A stretch of DNA of 64,000 bases from Schaalia odontolytica. GTDB taxonomy: Bacteria; Actinomycetota; Actinomycetes; Actinomycetales; Actinomycetaceae. Numbering within the stretch: position 1 is the stretch's first letter; the number at the start of each line of letters is the position of its first letter. Below the pieces are notes generated by a model. That model searched no databases. It saw only the letters and a list, made by a program, of their open reading frames with translations, and was not told the DNA's origin. Positions 1 to 8,012 of this stretch are shown piece after piece. Where the stretch lies: positions 62,001-126,000 of the forward strand of contig NZ_CP046315.1 of NCBI RefSeq assembly GCF_009730335.1. Reading direction: 5' to 3'. The position numbers were made by a program, and so were the translations under genes.

Positions 1-198
1 ATCCGCCGTCGCCCATCGTGCCAGGTAGTCGGCGATGAACACGAGGACGCAGGCGTACTCGATTGTCTCGAGGACGGGGCTGGATTCCTTGAAGCACAGG
101 GGGAGCAGGCTGGCGATAATGAGCACGGTCATGACGCGCCCGCACCACATTGCCGCTCCACCATCACCATCCAGCAGAGAGTAGAGACGTTTCCGCAC
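1..198 (-). CDS. Ion transporter of the voltage-gated channel superfamily, N-terminal fragment
   Basis: The gene runs off the left edge; only 66 codons are present. I start it at a GTG at 198 because AGGAG lies 8 nt upstream (rc of 207-211). The peptide begins MRKRLYSLLDGDGG and continues into a hydrophobic helix (VMTVLIIASLLPLCF), then IEYACVLVFIADYLARW. A first helix followed by a second ending in D-Y-x-x-R is the S1-S2 pattern of bacterial voltage-gated-like ion channels. Ion selectivity cannot be read because the pore is outside the window. Family call is from pattern recognition, not a search. Confidence 0.6.
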   Translation of the reverse strand, partial: MRKRLYSLLDGDGGAAMWCGRVMTVLIIASLLPLCFKESSPVLETIEYACVLVFIADYLARWATAD

Positions 199-445
199 CT
201 TTAACACTCCTCATCGATATGCGAGTCACGCGCCGGGAAAACGCACCCACGACTGGGCACTGACTTGCGTCGAGCGAGGGCCCCGGAGCTTGCCACTCGC
301 CGATACCACGCACTGTAGCACCGCGCCTAGTCCCGCCGACCACGCCCCACACACAGTTGTGGGCCGCTCACAAACAGCACAAGAACGCCTATCTCGTCAA
401 AAACTCAACGAGTTTCCCCTCACAAACACCATACATATCAATTAT

Positions 446-458
446 TTACGCGTAAGGT
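446..458 (+). promoter_or_regulatory. Palindromic operator overlapping the -10 box of the MarR gene
   Basis: TTACGCGTAA (446-455) is a perfect 10-bp palindrome. It overlaps TAAGGT (453-458), which sits 7 nt before the ATG at 466 and fits a -10 box for a leaderless transcript. A MarR dimer bound here would block its own promoter and the downstream transporter operon. Function is inferred. Confidence 0.5.
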
Positions 459-465
459 AGTGGGC

Positions 466-903
466 ATGGCAACAGATGCATGCACGCTGTTCGCGACACT
501 GATCGACACGGAAGTTCGCGCTTGGAGCGCCGTTGAATCCGCCCTCTCCGAGGCCGGAAACGCGCTGACACTCGGCCGCTTCCTCGTCCTGCGCACGGTC
601 CGAGACACCCCCGCGTGCCGCATTCAGGAGGTCGCGGCGAGTCAGGGCATCACCCTGGGAGCGGCCTCGCGCCTCGTGGATCGCCTCCACCGCGACGGGC
701 TGCTGCACCGCACCCCGTACGAGCATGACCGGCGCGCGACCATCCTGACGGTGACAGAGCAGGGCCTGGCGCACCTCGAGGAGGCCTGCGCGGTCGTCGA
801 GAAGGAGCAGGAGCGCCTCTTCGCCCCGCTCTCCACAGTCCAGCGCAAGGAGCTGACGCGCTGCCTCGCGCTCATCGCCGAGGCTGCCAAGGAGCGCGCA
901 TGA
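466..903 (+). CDS. MarR-family transcriptional regulator
   Basis: A 145-residue winged-helix regulator. The central part (IQEVAASQGITLGAASRLVDRLHRDGLL) is the MarR DNA-recognition helix-turn-helix, followed by the wing (YEHDRRATILTVTEQG) with the conserved D-x-R. Length is typical of MarR. I prefer ATG 466 over the in-frame GTG at 460, because a -10-like TAAGGT lies 7 nt upstream and no Shine-Dalgarno suits 460. Its TGA overlaps the ATG of the next gene (ATGA), so it leads the osmoprotectant transporter operon and probably controls it; MarR-like GbsR/OpcR proteins regulate comparable systems in Bacillus. Its ligand is unknown. Confidence 0.88.
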   Translation: MATDACTLFATLIDTEVRAWSAVESALSEAGNALTLGRFLVLRTVRDTPACRIQEVAASQGITLGAASRLVDRLHRDGLLHRTPYEHDRRATILTVTEQGLAHLEEACAVVEKEQERLFAPLSTVQRKELTRCLALIAEAAKERA

Positions 904-1727
904 TTCGCTTCGACCACGTCTCCAAGACCTACCCGGGCGGCACACGCGCCGTCGAGGACTTTTCCCTCACCGTCGAGCAGGGTTCCACGACCGTCTTCCT
1001 GGGCACCTCGGGCTGCGGCAAGACGACGCTCATGCGGATGGTGAACGCGATGGTCACCCCAACCTCGGGCAGGGTATTCGTACGAGACCAGGACGTCGCA
1101 GGCGAGGACCCCGTGCGCCTGCGCCGCTCGATCGGCTACGTCCTGCAGGAGGGCGGCCTCTTCCCCCACCGAAGCATCGCAGACAATATCGCGACCGTCC
1201 CACGCCTGGAGGGCGCCACGAAGCAGGCTTCCCGCGAGCGCGCGCTCGAGCTCCTCGAGCTGGTGGGCCTGGATCGCGAGATGGCTGATCGCTACCCCGC
1301 CCAGCTGTCGGGCGGCCAGCGTCAGCGCGTGGGCGTGGCTCGGGCGCTGGCCAATCGCGCGGACATCCTGCTGATGGACGAGCCCTTCGGCGCTCTGGAT
1401 CCGATCGTTCGCGCCGATCTGCAGCGTGAGCTGAAGGAGATTCAGCGCACGCTGGGTACGACGATCCTCTTCGTGACGCACGACGTGGACGAGGCGTTCA
1501 CGCTGGGCGACCAGGTCGCCGTCCTCTCGACGGGCGGCCACATCGAGCAGGTGGGGACACCCACCGAGCTGCTCTGCTCTCCCGCCTCGCCCTTCGTCGC
1601 GGATTTCGTGGGCGCCTCGCGTGCCGCGCGCCCGGTGCGCATCGCAGGGCCGGGCGGCCTGGTCGTCGACGACGCCGGCACCCCCGTGGGCACGCTGACG
1701 ACCGACGAGGCCGGGGAGCGCCCGTGA
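900..1727 (+). CDS. Osmoprotectant (glycine betaine/choline type) ABC transporter ATP-binding protein
   Basis: A 275-residue ABC ATPase that powers uptake of a quaternary-amine-type solute. Visible are Walker A GTSGCGKTT (about residues 36-44), the Q-loop VLQEGGLFPHRS, the signature LSGGQRQRVGVARAL and Walker B ILLMDEPFGALDP. The start and LMDEPFGALDP resemble OpuCA/ProV-type proteins, but no CBS domains follow, so the protein ends about 100 residues earlier than OpuCA. The extreme C-terminus (TDEAGERP) is encoded by a one-mismatch copy of the dispersed 14-mer. It overlaps the regulator upstream and the permease downstream by 4 nt each, so it is translationally coupled. Confidence 0.9.
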   Translation: MIRFDHVSKTYPGGTRAVEDFSLTVEQGSTTVFLGTSGCGKTTLMRMVNAMVTPTSGRVFVRDQDVAGEDPVRLRRSIGYVLQEGGLFPHRSIADNIATVPRLEGATKQASRERALELLELVGLDREMADRYPAQLSGGQRQRVGVARALANRADILLMDEPFGALDPIVRADLQRELKEIQRTLGTTILFVTHDVDEAFTLGDQVAVLSTGGHIEQVGTPTELLCSPASPFVADFVGASRAARPVRIAGPGGLVVDDAGTPVGTLTTDEAGERP

Positions 1728-2362
1728 CCTGGCTGTCCTCGAACTGGGGAGTGATTGGCTCCCTGACGCTCGCGCACCTGTGGATCGCCCTCCCAGCGAT
1801 CGCACTGTCGGTGCTGATGTCCGTGCCGATCGCACGCTGGGCGGCATTTTCTCGCCGTGGCGGCTGGGTCCTGTCTGCCCTGTCGGCGCTGTACGCGGTG
1901 CCGTCGCTGCCGCTCCTGATTGTCATTCCTGTGATCGTCGGGGTGGCGCTGCGCTCGCCCGCCAACATGATCATTGTCCTGACGCTGTACGGCGTGGCGG
2001 TGCTGGTGCGCCAGGTGGCGGAGGGCTTCCGCGCGATCCCTCGCGCGACACTGCAGGCCGCGAACGCGTGCGGCTATCCCCTCTTTCGGCGTTTCGTCGA
2101 GGTGGAGCTCCCCCTGGCGACACCCGTCATCGTCGCGGGCACGCGCGTAGTCGCCACGTCGACGGTGTCGCTCGTGACAGTAGGCGCATTCATCGGCGTG
2201 CGCTCGCTGGGCACGCTGTTCACTGACGGCTTTCAGCGCGGGCTCATCGCCGAGGTCGTGGCCGGCTTGGTCGCGACGGTTCTCCTTGCGCTCGTCGTCG
2301 ATGCGCTGATCCAGGGAATCGGCTGGGCCCTCACCCCGTGGACGAGAAGGGGGCGGGCATGA
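1724..2362 (+). CDS. Osmoprotectant ABC transporter permease, first subunit
   Basis: A 212-residue integral membrane protein with about five or six hydrophobic helices. The inner-membrane coupling loop is seen at EGFRAIPRATLQAANACGY, the EAA-type motif of binding-protein-dependent permeases. It resembles OpuCB/YehW. It begins GTG inside the ATPase stop (GTGA) and ends inside the start of the second permease (ATGA), so it forms a heterodimeric channel with that neighbour. No oddities seen. Confidence 0.88.
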   Translation: MTWLSSNWGVIGSLTLAHLWIALPAIALSVLMSVPIARWAAFSRRGGWVLSALSALYAVPSLPLLIVIPVIVGVALRSPANMIIVLTLYGVAVLVRQVAEGFRAIPRATLQAANACGYPLFRRFVEVELPLATPVIVAGTRVVATSTVSLVTVGAFIGVRSLGTLFTDGFQRGLIAEVVAGLVATVLLALVVDALIQGIGWALTPWTRRGRA

Positions 2363-3054
2363 ACATTCTCCTTGACGCCCTGACATGGCTGACGGTCCCC
2401 GCGCACTGGCTGGGCGAGTCCGGGATCCTCGTTCGGACTGCCCAACACCTGGGCCTCACTCTTCTGATCGTGACGCTCGCAGCGCTCATCGCGCTGCCGC
2501 TGGGCACGTGGATCGGGCACACGGGCAAGGGCCGATGGCTGGTGAGCGCGACGGGCGCGGCTCGGGCGATCCCAACGCTCGGCGTGCTGACGCTGGCCGG
2601 CCTGTGGCTGGGTATCGGGCTTGCGGCACCCACGCTCGCGCTCCTCGTTCTGGCGATCCCGCCGCTCCTGTCGGCGACCTACTCGGGAATCGCCTCGACG
2701 CCGCGGGCCACCGTGGACGCGGCGCGAGCGATCGGGCTTACCGAGCCCCAGGTCCTCGCGCAGGTGGAGGCCCCGCACGCGGCCGGCCTCGTCGCGGCAG
2801 GGGTCCGCTCGGCAACCCTCCAGGTGATCGCGACGACGACACTGGCGGCCTACACGGCGAACTACGGCCTCGGACGTTTCCTCTACGAGGGGCTCAAGAC
2901 CCGCGACTACGCGGAGATGATCGGCGGCGCGATAGTCGTCGTCGCCCTCGCGCTGGTGACCGACGCACTCCTGGCGCTCATCGCCCGGCGCCTACGCGCC
3001 CGCACACATTCTTACTCAGACAACGAGAACAACTCACTCAAGGAGTCACTATGA
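2359..3054 (+). CDS. Osmoprotectant ABC transporter permease, second subunit
   Basis: A 231-residue membrane permease with several transmembrane helices. The coupling segment is TYSGIASTPRATVDAARAIGL and the C-terminal part contains YTANYGLGRFLYEGLK, a typical OpuCB/OpuCD sequence. I use ATG 2359, which overlaps the preceding TGA; an upstream in-frame GTG at 2338 would overlap the previous gene by 25 nt without reason. The solute-binding protein starts at 3051, again with a 4-nt overlap. Both permeases are distinct, so the membrane part is a heterodimer. Confidence 0.88.
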   Translation: MNILLDALTWLTVPAHWLGESGILVRTAQHLGLTLLIVTLAALIALPLGTWIGHTGKGRWLVSATGAARAIPTLGVLTLAGLWLGIGLAAPTLALLVLAIPPLLSATYSGIASTPRATVDAARAIGLTEPQVLAQVEAPHAAGLVAAGVRSATLQVIATTTLAAYTANYGLGRFLYEGLKTRDYAEMIGGAIVVVALALVTDALLALIARRLRARTHSYSDNENNSLKESL

Positions 3055-3968
3055 AACGCACGATGATCACAATGGCTGCCGTCGCGGCTTCCGCCCTGGC
3101 CCTGGCCGCCTGCGGTTCGGCAGAGTCGGTCGGCGGCAACACGAGCACCGGGGGTTCGGAGAACGGCTCGACGACGCTCATCGTGGGGTCGCAGGACTAC
3201 TACTCCAACGAGATCATCGCAGAGGCGTACGCCCAGGCCCTCGAAGGGGCGGGATTCACGGTCGACCGCCAGCTGCGGATCGGCCAGCGCGAGGTCTACA
3301 TGCCCGAGATCGAGGCCGGCGCAATCGACGTGTTCCCCGAGTACACGGGCAACCTGCTGCAGTACCTGGATGCTGACGCAACCGCGCGATCCACGGACGA
3401 GGTCTACGCAGCTCTGCAGACCGCGCTCCCCTCGGGCCTGCGCGCCCTCGAGCAGGCACCTGCGACCGACCAGGATTCCTACGTGGTGACGGCAGATTTC
3501 GCAGCCGCGCATTCGCTGGCCTCAATCGGCGACCTCGCGAGCGCGGGCACGCTCACCCTGGGTGGCAACTCGGAGTTGCAGACGCGGCCATACGGTCCGA
3601 CGGGACTGTCACAGACCTACGGCGTGACCGTCGGGTTCACTCCGATTGAGGACTCGGGCGGCCCTCTCACCGTCAAGGCGCTGAAGGACGGCGACATCCA
3701 GCTGGCAAACATCTACTCCTCGGACCCGGCGCTGGCTGACGGGACGCTGAAGGTCTTGGATGACCCGAAGGGCCTGTTCCTGGCCTCGCACGTGGTACCC
3801 CTGGCCTCGTCACGCGTCAGCGATCAGGCCGCAGCGGTCATCAATCGGGTGAGCGCCGCGATGGACGCTCAGGACCTGGTGGAGATGAACCGGGCGTCGA
3901 CGGTGGACCAGAAGTCCGCCTCGCAGATCGCCCGCGAGTGGCTTATTTCCGAGGGTTTGCTCTCCTAA
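3051..3968 (+). CDS. Osmoprotectant-binding lipoprotein (OpuCC/OsmF type)
   Basis: A 305-residue lipoprotein that captures the solute outside the membrane and delivers it to the two permeases. The signal peptide ends in the lipobox LALAAC with the acylated Cys near residue 21. The mature protein starts with VGSQDYYSNEIIAEAYAQAL and contains DVFPEYTGN, both characteristic of the OpuAC/OsmF binding-protein family. An AAGGAG Shine-Dalgarno at 3039-3044 precedes the ATG. It is the last gene of the operon; a hairpin built from two copies of the dispersed 14-mer follows. Confidence 0.9.
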   Translation: MKRTMITMAAVAASALALAACGSAESVGGNTSTGGSENGSTTLIVGSQDYYSNEIIAEAYAQALEGAGFTVDRQLRIGQREVYMPEIEAGAIDVFPEYTGNLLQYLDADATARSTDEVYAALQTALPSGLRALEQAPATDQDSYVVTADFAAAHSLASIGDLASAGTLTLGGNSELQTRPYGPTGLSQTYGVTVGFTPIEDSGGPLTVKALKDGDIQLANIYSSDPALADGTLKVLDDPKGLFLASHVVPLASSRVSDQAAAVINRVSAAMDAQDLVEMNRASTVDQKSASQIAREWLISEGLLS

Positions 3969-3984
3969 TTCCTCCCCTTTACTC

Positions 3985-4032
3985 GACAAGGCCGGGGCCG
4001 GGCGTGTCCGCACGCTCAGCCCCGGCCTCGTC
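3985..4032 (+). terminator. Terminator-like hairpin made from an inverted pair of the dispersed 14-mer
   Basis: GACAAGGCCGGGGC (3985-3998) pairs with GCCCCGGCCTCGTC (4019-4032), leaving a 20-nt loop. It lies 17 nt after the binding-protein stop. No U-run follows, so intrinsic termination is possible but not certain. Both arms are copies of the 14-base motif found throughout the window. Confidence 0.55.
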
Positions 4033-4227
4033 GCATGAACACTTGGTCACAACAGTCCCACTTTTATGTGACCTACACCATGATTTGACCTACTTTTTAC
4101 GTTTGTAACCAAAATGTAATGCGCACATGATGGACATCTTTCATGAATTCCACGCGGCACGGGTTAATCTCGGACCATACCTGAGGGCACCGCCTCAGTT
4201 CCACCCATCAACCAGGAGGAAGAATCC

Positions 4228-5823
4228 ATGAACCTGAAGAAGGCATGGCTCGTCATCCCCGCGGCTGCCGCGCTCGCTCTGACCGCCTGCGCCGGCGGCG
4301 GCACCACGTCGTCCGGCTCCGGCGACAAGGTCATCACCGCCAACGGCAACGAGCCCCAGAACCCGCTCCTGCCGGGCCTGACCAACGAAAACGGCGGTGG
4401 CAGGATCCTGACCGTCCTGTTCAGCCAGCTCGTCCGCTACGAGACCGACGGCACGGCCGTCCTCGACGTTGCCGAGTCCATCGAGCCCAACGAGGACGCG
4501 TCCGAGTGGACCATCAAGCTCCACAACGACCGCAAGTTCTCCGACGGCACCCCCGTCCAGGCCCACAACTTCATCAAGGCCTGGAACCTCATCACGTCGA
4601 AGCAGCAGCAGCAGGCTGCGTTCTTCAGCATCTTCGAAGGCACCGACGACGAGGGCAACGGTGAGATCACCGGTCTGACCGAGGTTGACGACTACACCTT
4701 CACCGCGAAGCTGAAGAACCCCACCTCGGACTTCATGTCGCGCCTGGGTTACGTCGCCTACGCGCCGCTTCCGGACTCGACCCTGGAGAACCCCGAAGCA
4801 GGCGGCCAGGCCCCCGTGGGTAACGGCCCCTACAAGATGGCCTCCGCTGACGCATGGGAGCACAACGTCAAGTTCGCGACCGTCCCCAACGAGCACTACG
4901 TGGGTGACACCAAGGCTCAGAACGACGGCGTGACCTTCGTCTTCTACACGAGCCTCGACGCTGGCTACCAGGACCTGTCTTCCGACTCCCTCGACATCCT
5001 CGACGGCGTCCCGGCCTCCGTCTTCAAGACCTTCGAGTCCGAGCTGCCCGGCCGCACCGTGAACCAGCCCTACGCTGGCGTCCAGTACTTCACGATCCCG
5101 CAGTACCTGCCCCACTTCTCCGGTGAGGAAGGCCGCCTGCGCCGCCAGGCCATCTCCCTGGCCGTCGATCGTGACACCATCACGAAGACCATCTTCAACG
5201 GCACCCGTACCCCCGCCAAGGACTTCACGGCCCCGACCCTCGAGGGCTACGACGCCAACATCGCCGGCAACGATGTCCTGACCTACAACCCCAACAAGGC
5301 CAAGGAACTGTGGGCACAGGCCGACGCCATCTCCCCGTGGGACGGCGCCTTCACCATCGCCTACAACTCTGACGGTGGCCACAAGGAATGGGTCGACGCG
5401 ACCGCTAACTCCATCAAGAACACCCTGGGCATCGATGCTGAAGGCAACCCCTTCGCCGACTTCAAGTCGCTGCTCGATGCCGAGGACAAGGGCGAGATGA
5501 CCGGCGCGTTCCGTAACGGCTGGCAGGGCGACTACCCGGCGCTGTACAACTTCCTGCAGCCCCAGTTCGCCACCGGTGCCGACGCCAACAAGGGCGGCTA
5601 CTCCAACAGCGAGTTCGACTCCCTGATGATCCAGGCGTCCTCCGCCACCACGACCGCGGACGCCGTCAAGACCCTCCAGAAGGCCCAGACGATCCTGCTC
5701 CAGGACCTGCCGGCCGTCCCGCTGTGGTACCCGAACGTCAGCGGCGGTTGGTCGAAGAACGTCGACAACGTCCAGTTCGACTGGAAGGGCCAGCCCGTGC
5801 TGTACAAGGTCACCAAGAAGTGA
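4228..5823 (+). CDS. Oligopeptide ABC transporter substrate-binding lipoprotein
   Basis: A 531-residue extracellular solute-binding protein of family 5 (OppA/DppA type). The signal peptide MNLKKAWLVIPAAAALALTAC ends in a lipobox with Cys about residue 21. Family motifs include WTIKLHNDRKFSDGTPVQAHNF near residues 92-111, a Y-x-G-x-x-P-like core, and RQAISLAVDRDTI around residue 306. A strong Shine-Dalgarno (AGGAGG at 4213-4218) precedes the ATG. It is separated from the permeases by a strong hairpin and about 300 bp, a common way to make the binding protein in excess. Peptide specificity cannot be told. Confidence 0.92.
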   Translation: MNLKKAWLVIPAAAALALTACAGGGTTSSGSGDKVITANGNEPQNPLLPGLTNENGGGRILTVLFSQLVRYETDGTAVLDVAESIEPNEDASEWTIKLHNDRKFSDGTPVQAHNFIKAWNLITSKQQQQAAFFSIFEGTDDEGNGEITGLTEVDDYTFTAKLKNPTSDFMSRLGYVAYAPLPDSTLENPEAGGQAPVGNGPYKMASADAWEHNVKFATVPNEHYVGDTKAQNDGVTFVFYTSLDAGYQDLSSDSLDILDGVPASVFKTFESELPGRTVNQPYAGVQYFTIPQYLPHFSGEEGRLRRQAISLAVDRDTITKTIFNGTRTPAKDFTAPTLEGYDANIAGNDVLTYNPNKAKELWAQADAISPWDGAFTIAYNSDGGHKEWVDATANSIKNTLGIDAEGNPFADFKSLLDAEDKGEMTGAFRNGWQGDYPALYNFLQPQFATGADANKGGYSNSEFDSLMIQASSATTTADAVKTLQKAQTILLQDLPAVPLWYPNVSGGWSKNVDNVQFDWKGQPVLYKVTKK

Positions 5824-5842
5824 TCGCACAAGGTTAACCTCT

Positions 5843-5880
5843 CCCGCGGGGCGGGCGGCACAAGCCGCCCGCCCCGCGGG
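5843..5880 (+). terminator. Strong GC hairpin between binding protein and permeases
   Basis: CCCGCGGGGCGGGCGGC (5843-5859) pairs perfectly with GCCGCCCGCCCCGCGGG (5864-5880) around an ACAA loop, followed by CATCTTCTTG. It sits 20 nt after the binding-protein stop. It probably terminates most transcripts or protects the 3' end, letting only some read into the permease genes. The rest of 5824-6124 shows no gene. Confidence 0.75.
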
Positions 5881-6124
5881 CATCTTCTTGACAGCCGCAA
5901 ACACATCCACGCAGCTCAGCGACGCACCGCACACCCGCATTGACGCGGCACACACTTTCATCTCAAAACAGCATCACGGGATTGATGCGGCTGACAAATT
6001 CAGAGACTGATGCGCCATTTGCCCATTCTTTACCCTATGATGAGACCATAGTCGGCCTCGCCTGCGAGGCTCCGCCAGGGATCGGTACCTCCCCTCCCAC
6101 GACACGAACACTAAAGGATTGTCC

Positions 6125-7051
6125 ATGCTCCGCTACATCGGACGGCGACTCCTCCAGACCATCCCGGTCTTCTTCGGAGCCACCTTTCTGATCTTCGCGA
6201 TGGTCTACCTGATGCCAGGTGACCCCGTCGCCGCACTCGGCGGCGACCGCGGCCTCTCCGAGGCCGCCGCCGCGCAGATCCGCGCCCAGTACAACCTGGA
6301 CAAGCCCTTCTGGATGCAGTACCTGCTGTACCTTAAGGGAGTCTTCACCCTCGACTTCGGCACCGCGTTCAACGGCCAGAAGGTTACGTCCATCATGGCG
6401 ACCGCCTTCCCGACGACCGCGAGGCTCGCCATCTACGCCCTCGCCATCGAGACCTTCCTCGGTATCGGCCTCGGCGTCGTCGCAGGCATGCGCCGCGGCA
6501 AGTGGTTCGACTCCACGATCCTCGTGGTCTCCCTGCTGCTGATCTCCGTCCCCACCTTCGTTCTGGGCTTCGTCCTCCAGTACGTCCTGGGTGTTCAGCT
6601 CGCGATCCTTCCGACCACGGCCTCGGCCTCCGTCGACATTAAGAGCCTGACCATGCCCGCCATGGTGCTCGGCGGCGTGTCCCTGGCCTACGTCATCCGA
6701 CTGACCCGCCAGTCCGTCTCCGAGAACGTTTCCGCGGACTACGTGCGCACCGCGCGCGCCAAAGGCCTGTCTGGCGGCGTCGTCATGACGCGCCACATCC
6801 TGCGCAACTCCCTCATCCCCGTCGCCACCTTCATCGGTGGCGACCTCGGCGCCCTCATGGGCGGCGCGATCATCACCGAGGGCATCTTCAACATCCACGG
6901 CGTCGGCGGCACCCTGTGGAACGCCATCATCAAGGGCGAACCCCAGACCGTCGTGTCGGTGACAACAGTGCTCGTGCTGGTCTACATCATCGCGAACCTG
7001 ATCGTCGACCTCCTGTACGCCGTGCTCGACCCGAGGATCCGCTATGAGTGA
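6125..7051 (+). CDS. Oligopeptide ABC transporter permease (OppB type)
   Basis: A 308-residue permease opening MLRYIGRRLLQTIPVFFGATFLIF, the classical start of DppB/OppB proteins. About six transmembrane helices; the coupling motif is DYVRTARAKGLSGGVVMTRHILRNSLIP around residues 202-229, followed by GGAIITEGIFNIHGVG, the family fingerprint. I choose ATG 6125 with AAAGGA at 6113-6118 over the TTG at 6119. It overlaps the second permease by 8 nt. Confidence 0.93.
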   Translation: MLRYIGRRLLQTIPVFFGATFLIFAMVYLMPGDPVAALGGDRGLSEAAAAQIRAQYNLDKPFWMQYLLYLKGVFTLDFGTAFNGQKVTSIMATAFPTTARLAIYALAIETFLGIGLGVVAGMRRGKWFDSTILVVSLLLISVPTFVLGFVLQYVLGVQLAILPTTASASVDIKSLTMPAMVLGGVSLAYVIRLTRQSVSENVSADYVRTARAKGLSGGVVMTRHILRNSLIPVATFIGGDLGALMGGAIITEGIFNIHGVGGTLWNAIIKGEPQTVVSVTTVLVLVYIIANLIVDLLYAVLDPRIRYE

Positions 7052-8012
7052 CCAGATTCCTTCCGCCAACATCACCCGCACCCGCGCGGGCCAGGACCAC
7101 TACGTCTCCGACATCGACGAGACCGGCCTCGGTGCCGTCGACGCGGTCGCCGACGAGGGCGCGCCCTCGTCCATGTGGGGCGAGGCCTGGAAGCGCCTGC
7201 GCCGCCGCCCGACCTTCTGGATCGCCGCGTTCATCATCGCGCTCGCCGCGCTCCTCGCGCTCTTCCCCTCGCTCTTTACCGCGACAGACCCGAAGTTCTG
7301 CGAACTCTCCTCGTCTCTCGCCGGCCCCTCCGCCGGACACCCCTTCGGCTTCGACAAACAGGGCTGCGACATCTACGCCCGCGTCGTCTACGGTGCCCGC
7401 GCATCCGTGTCCGTCGGCATCCTCACAACCCTCGCCGTCGTGCTGATCGGCGGCACCATCGGCGCGCTGGCCGGCTACTTCGGCGGCTGGTTCGACGCTC
7501 TGCTCTCACGCATCACCGACGTGTTCTTCGCGATCCCGCTGCTCCTCGCAGCGATCGTGTTCATGCAGATGTTCAAGGGCTCGCGCTCCATCGCCATGGT
7601 CGTCATCGTCCTGTCCATGTTCGGCTGGACCTCCATCGCGCGTATCACCCGCGGCTCGGTCCTATCCGCGAAGAACGAAGAATTCGTGACGGCGGCCCGC
7701 GCGACCGGCGCATCCCGCGCACGCATCCTCCTGAGCCACATCATCCCCAACTCGATGGCCCCCATCATCGTGTACGCGACCGTCGCGCTGGGCACCTTCA
7801 TCGTGTCCGAGGCCTCCCTGTCCTTCATGGGCATCGGCCTGCCGACGTCGGTCGTCTCCTGGGGCGCTGACATCTCGTCCGCTCAGACGTCCCTGCGCAC
7901 CAACCCGATGGTCCTGTTCTACCCGGGCGCGGCCCTGGCCCTGACCGTCCTCAGCTTCATCATGATGGGCGACGCCGTGCGCGAAGCCCTCGACCCGAAG
8001 GCACGCAAGTGA
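7044..8012 (+). CDS. Oligopeptide ABC transporter permease (OppC type)
   Basis: A 322-residue permease. The cytoplasmic N-terminus of roughly 60 residues is followed by a transmembrane segment (FWIAAFIIALAALLALF). Then comes HPFGFDKQGCDIYARVVYGAR, the DppC/OppC hallmark (H-x-F-G-T/F-D-x-x-G-x-D). The coupling loop is EEFVTAARATGASRARILLSHIIPNS. The end carries GDAVREALDPKARK, typical of OppC. The start overlaps the previous gene, and its TGA overlaps the GTG of the ATPase gene. It pairs with the OppB-type permease. Confidence 0.93.
   Translation: MSDQIPSANITRTRAGQDHYVSDIDETGLGAVDAVADEGAPSSMWGEAWKRLRRRPTFWIAAFIIALAALLALFPSLFTATDPKFCELSSSLAGPSAGHPFGFDKQGCDIYARVVYGARASVSVGILTTLAVVLIGGTIGALAGYFGGWFDALLSRITDVFFAIPLLLAAIVFMQMFKGSRSIAMVVIVLSMFGWTSIARITRGSVLSAKNEEFVTAARATGASRARILLSHIIPNSMAPIIVYATVALGTFIVSEASLSFMGIGLPTSVVSWGADISSAQTSLRTNPMVLFYPGAALALTVLSFIMMGDAVREALDPKARK

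Noticed and set aside
4195-5961. Minus-strand frame of 588 codons opposite the oligopeptide-binding protein
   Set aside because: Shadow; the sense strand has a lipobox, ribosome site and family motifs.
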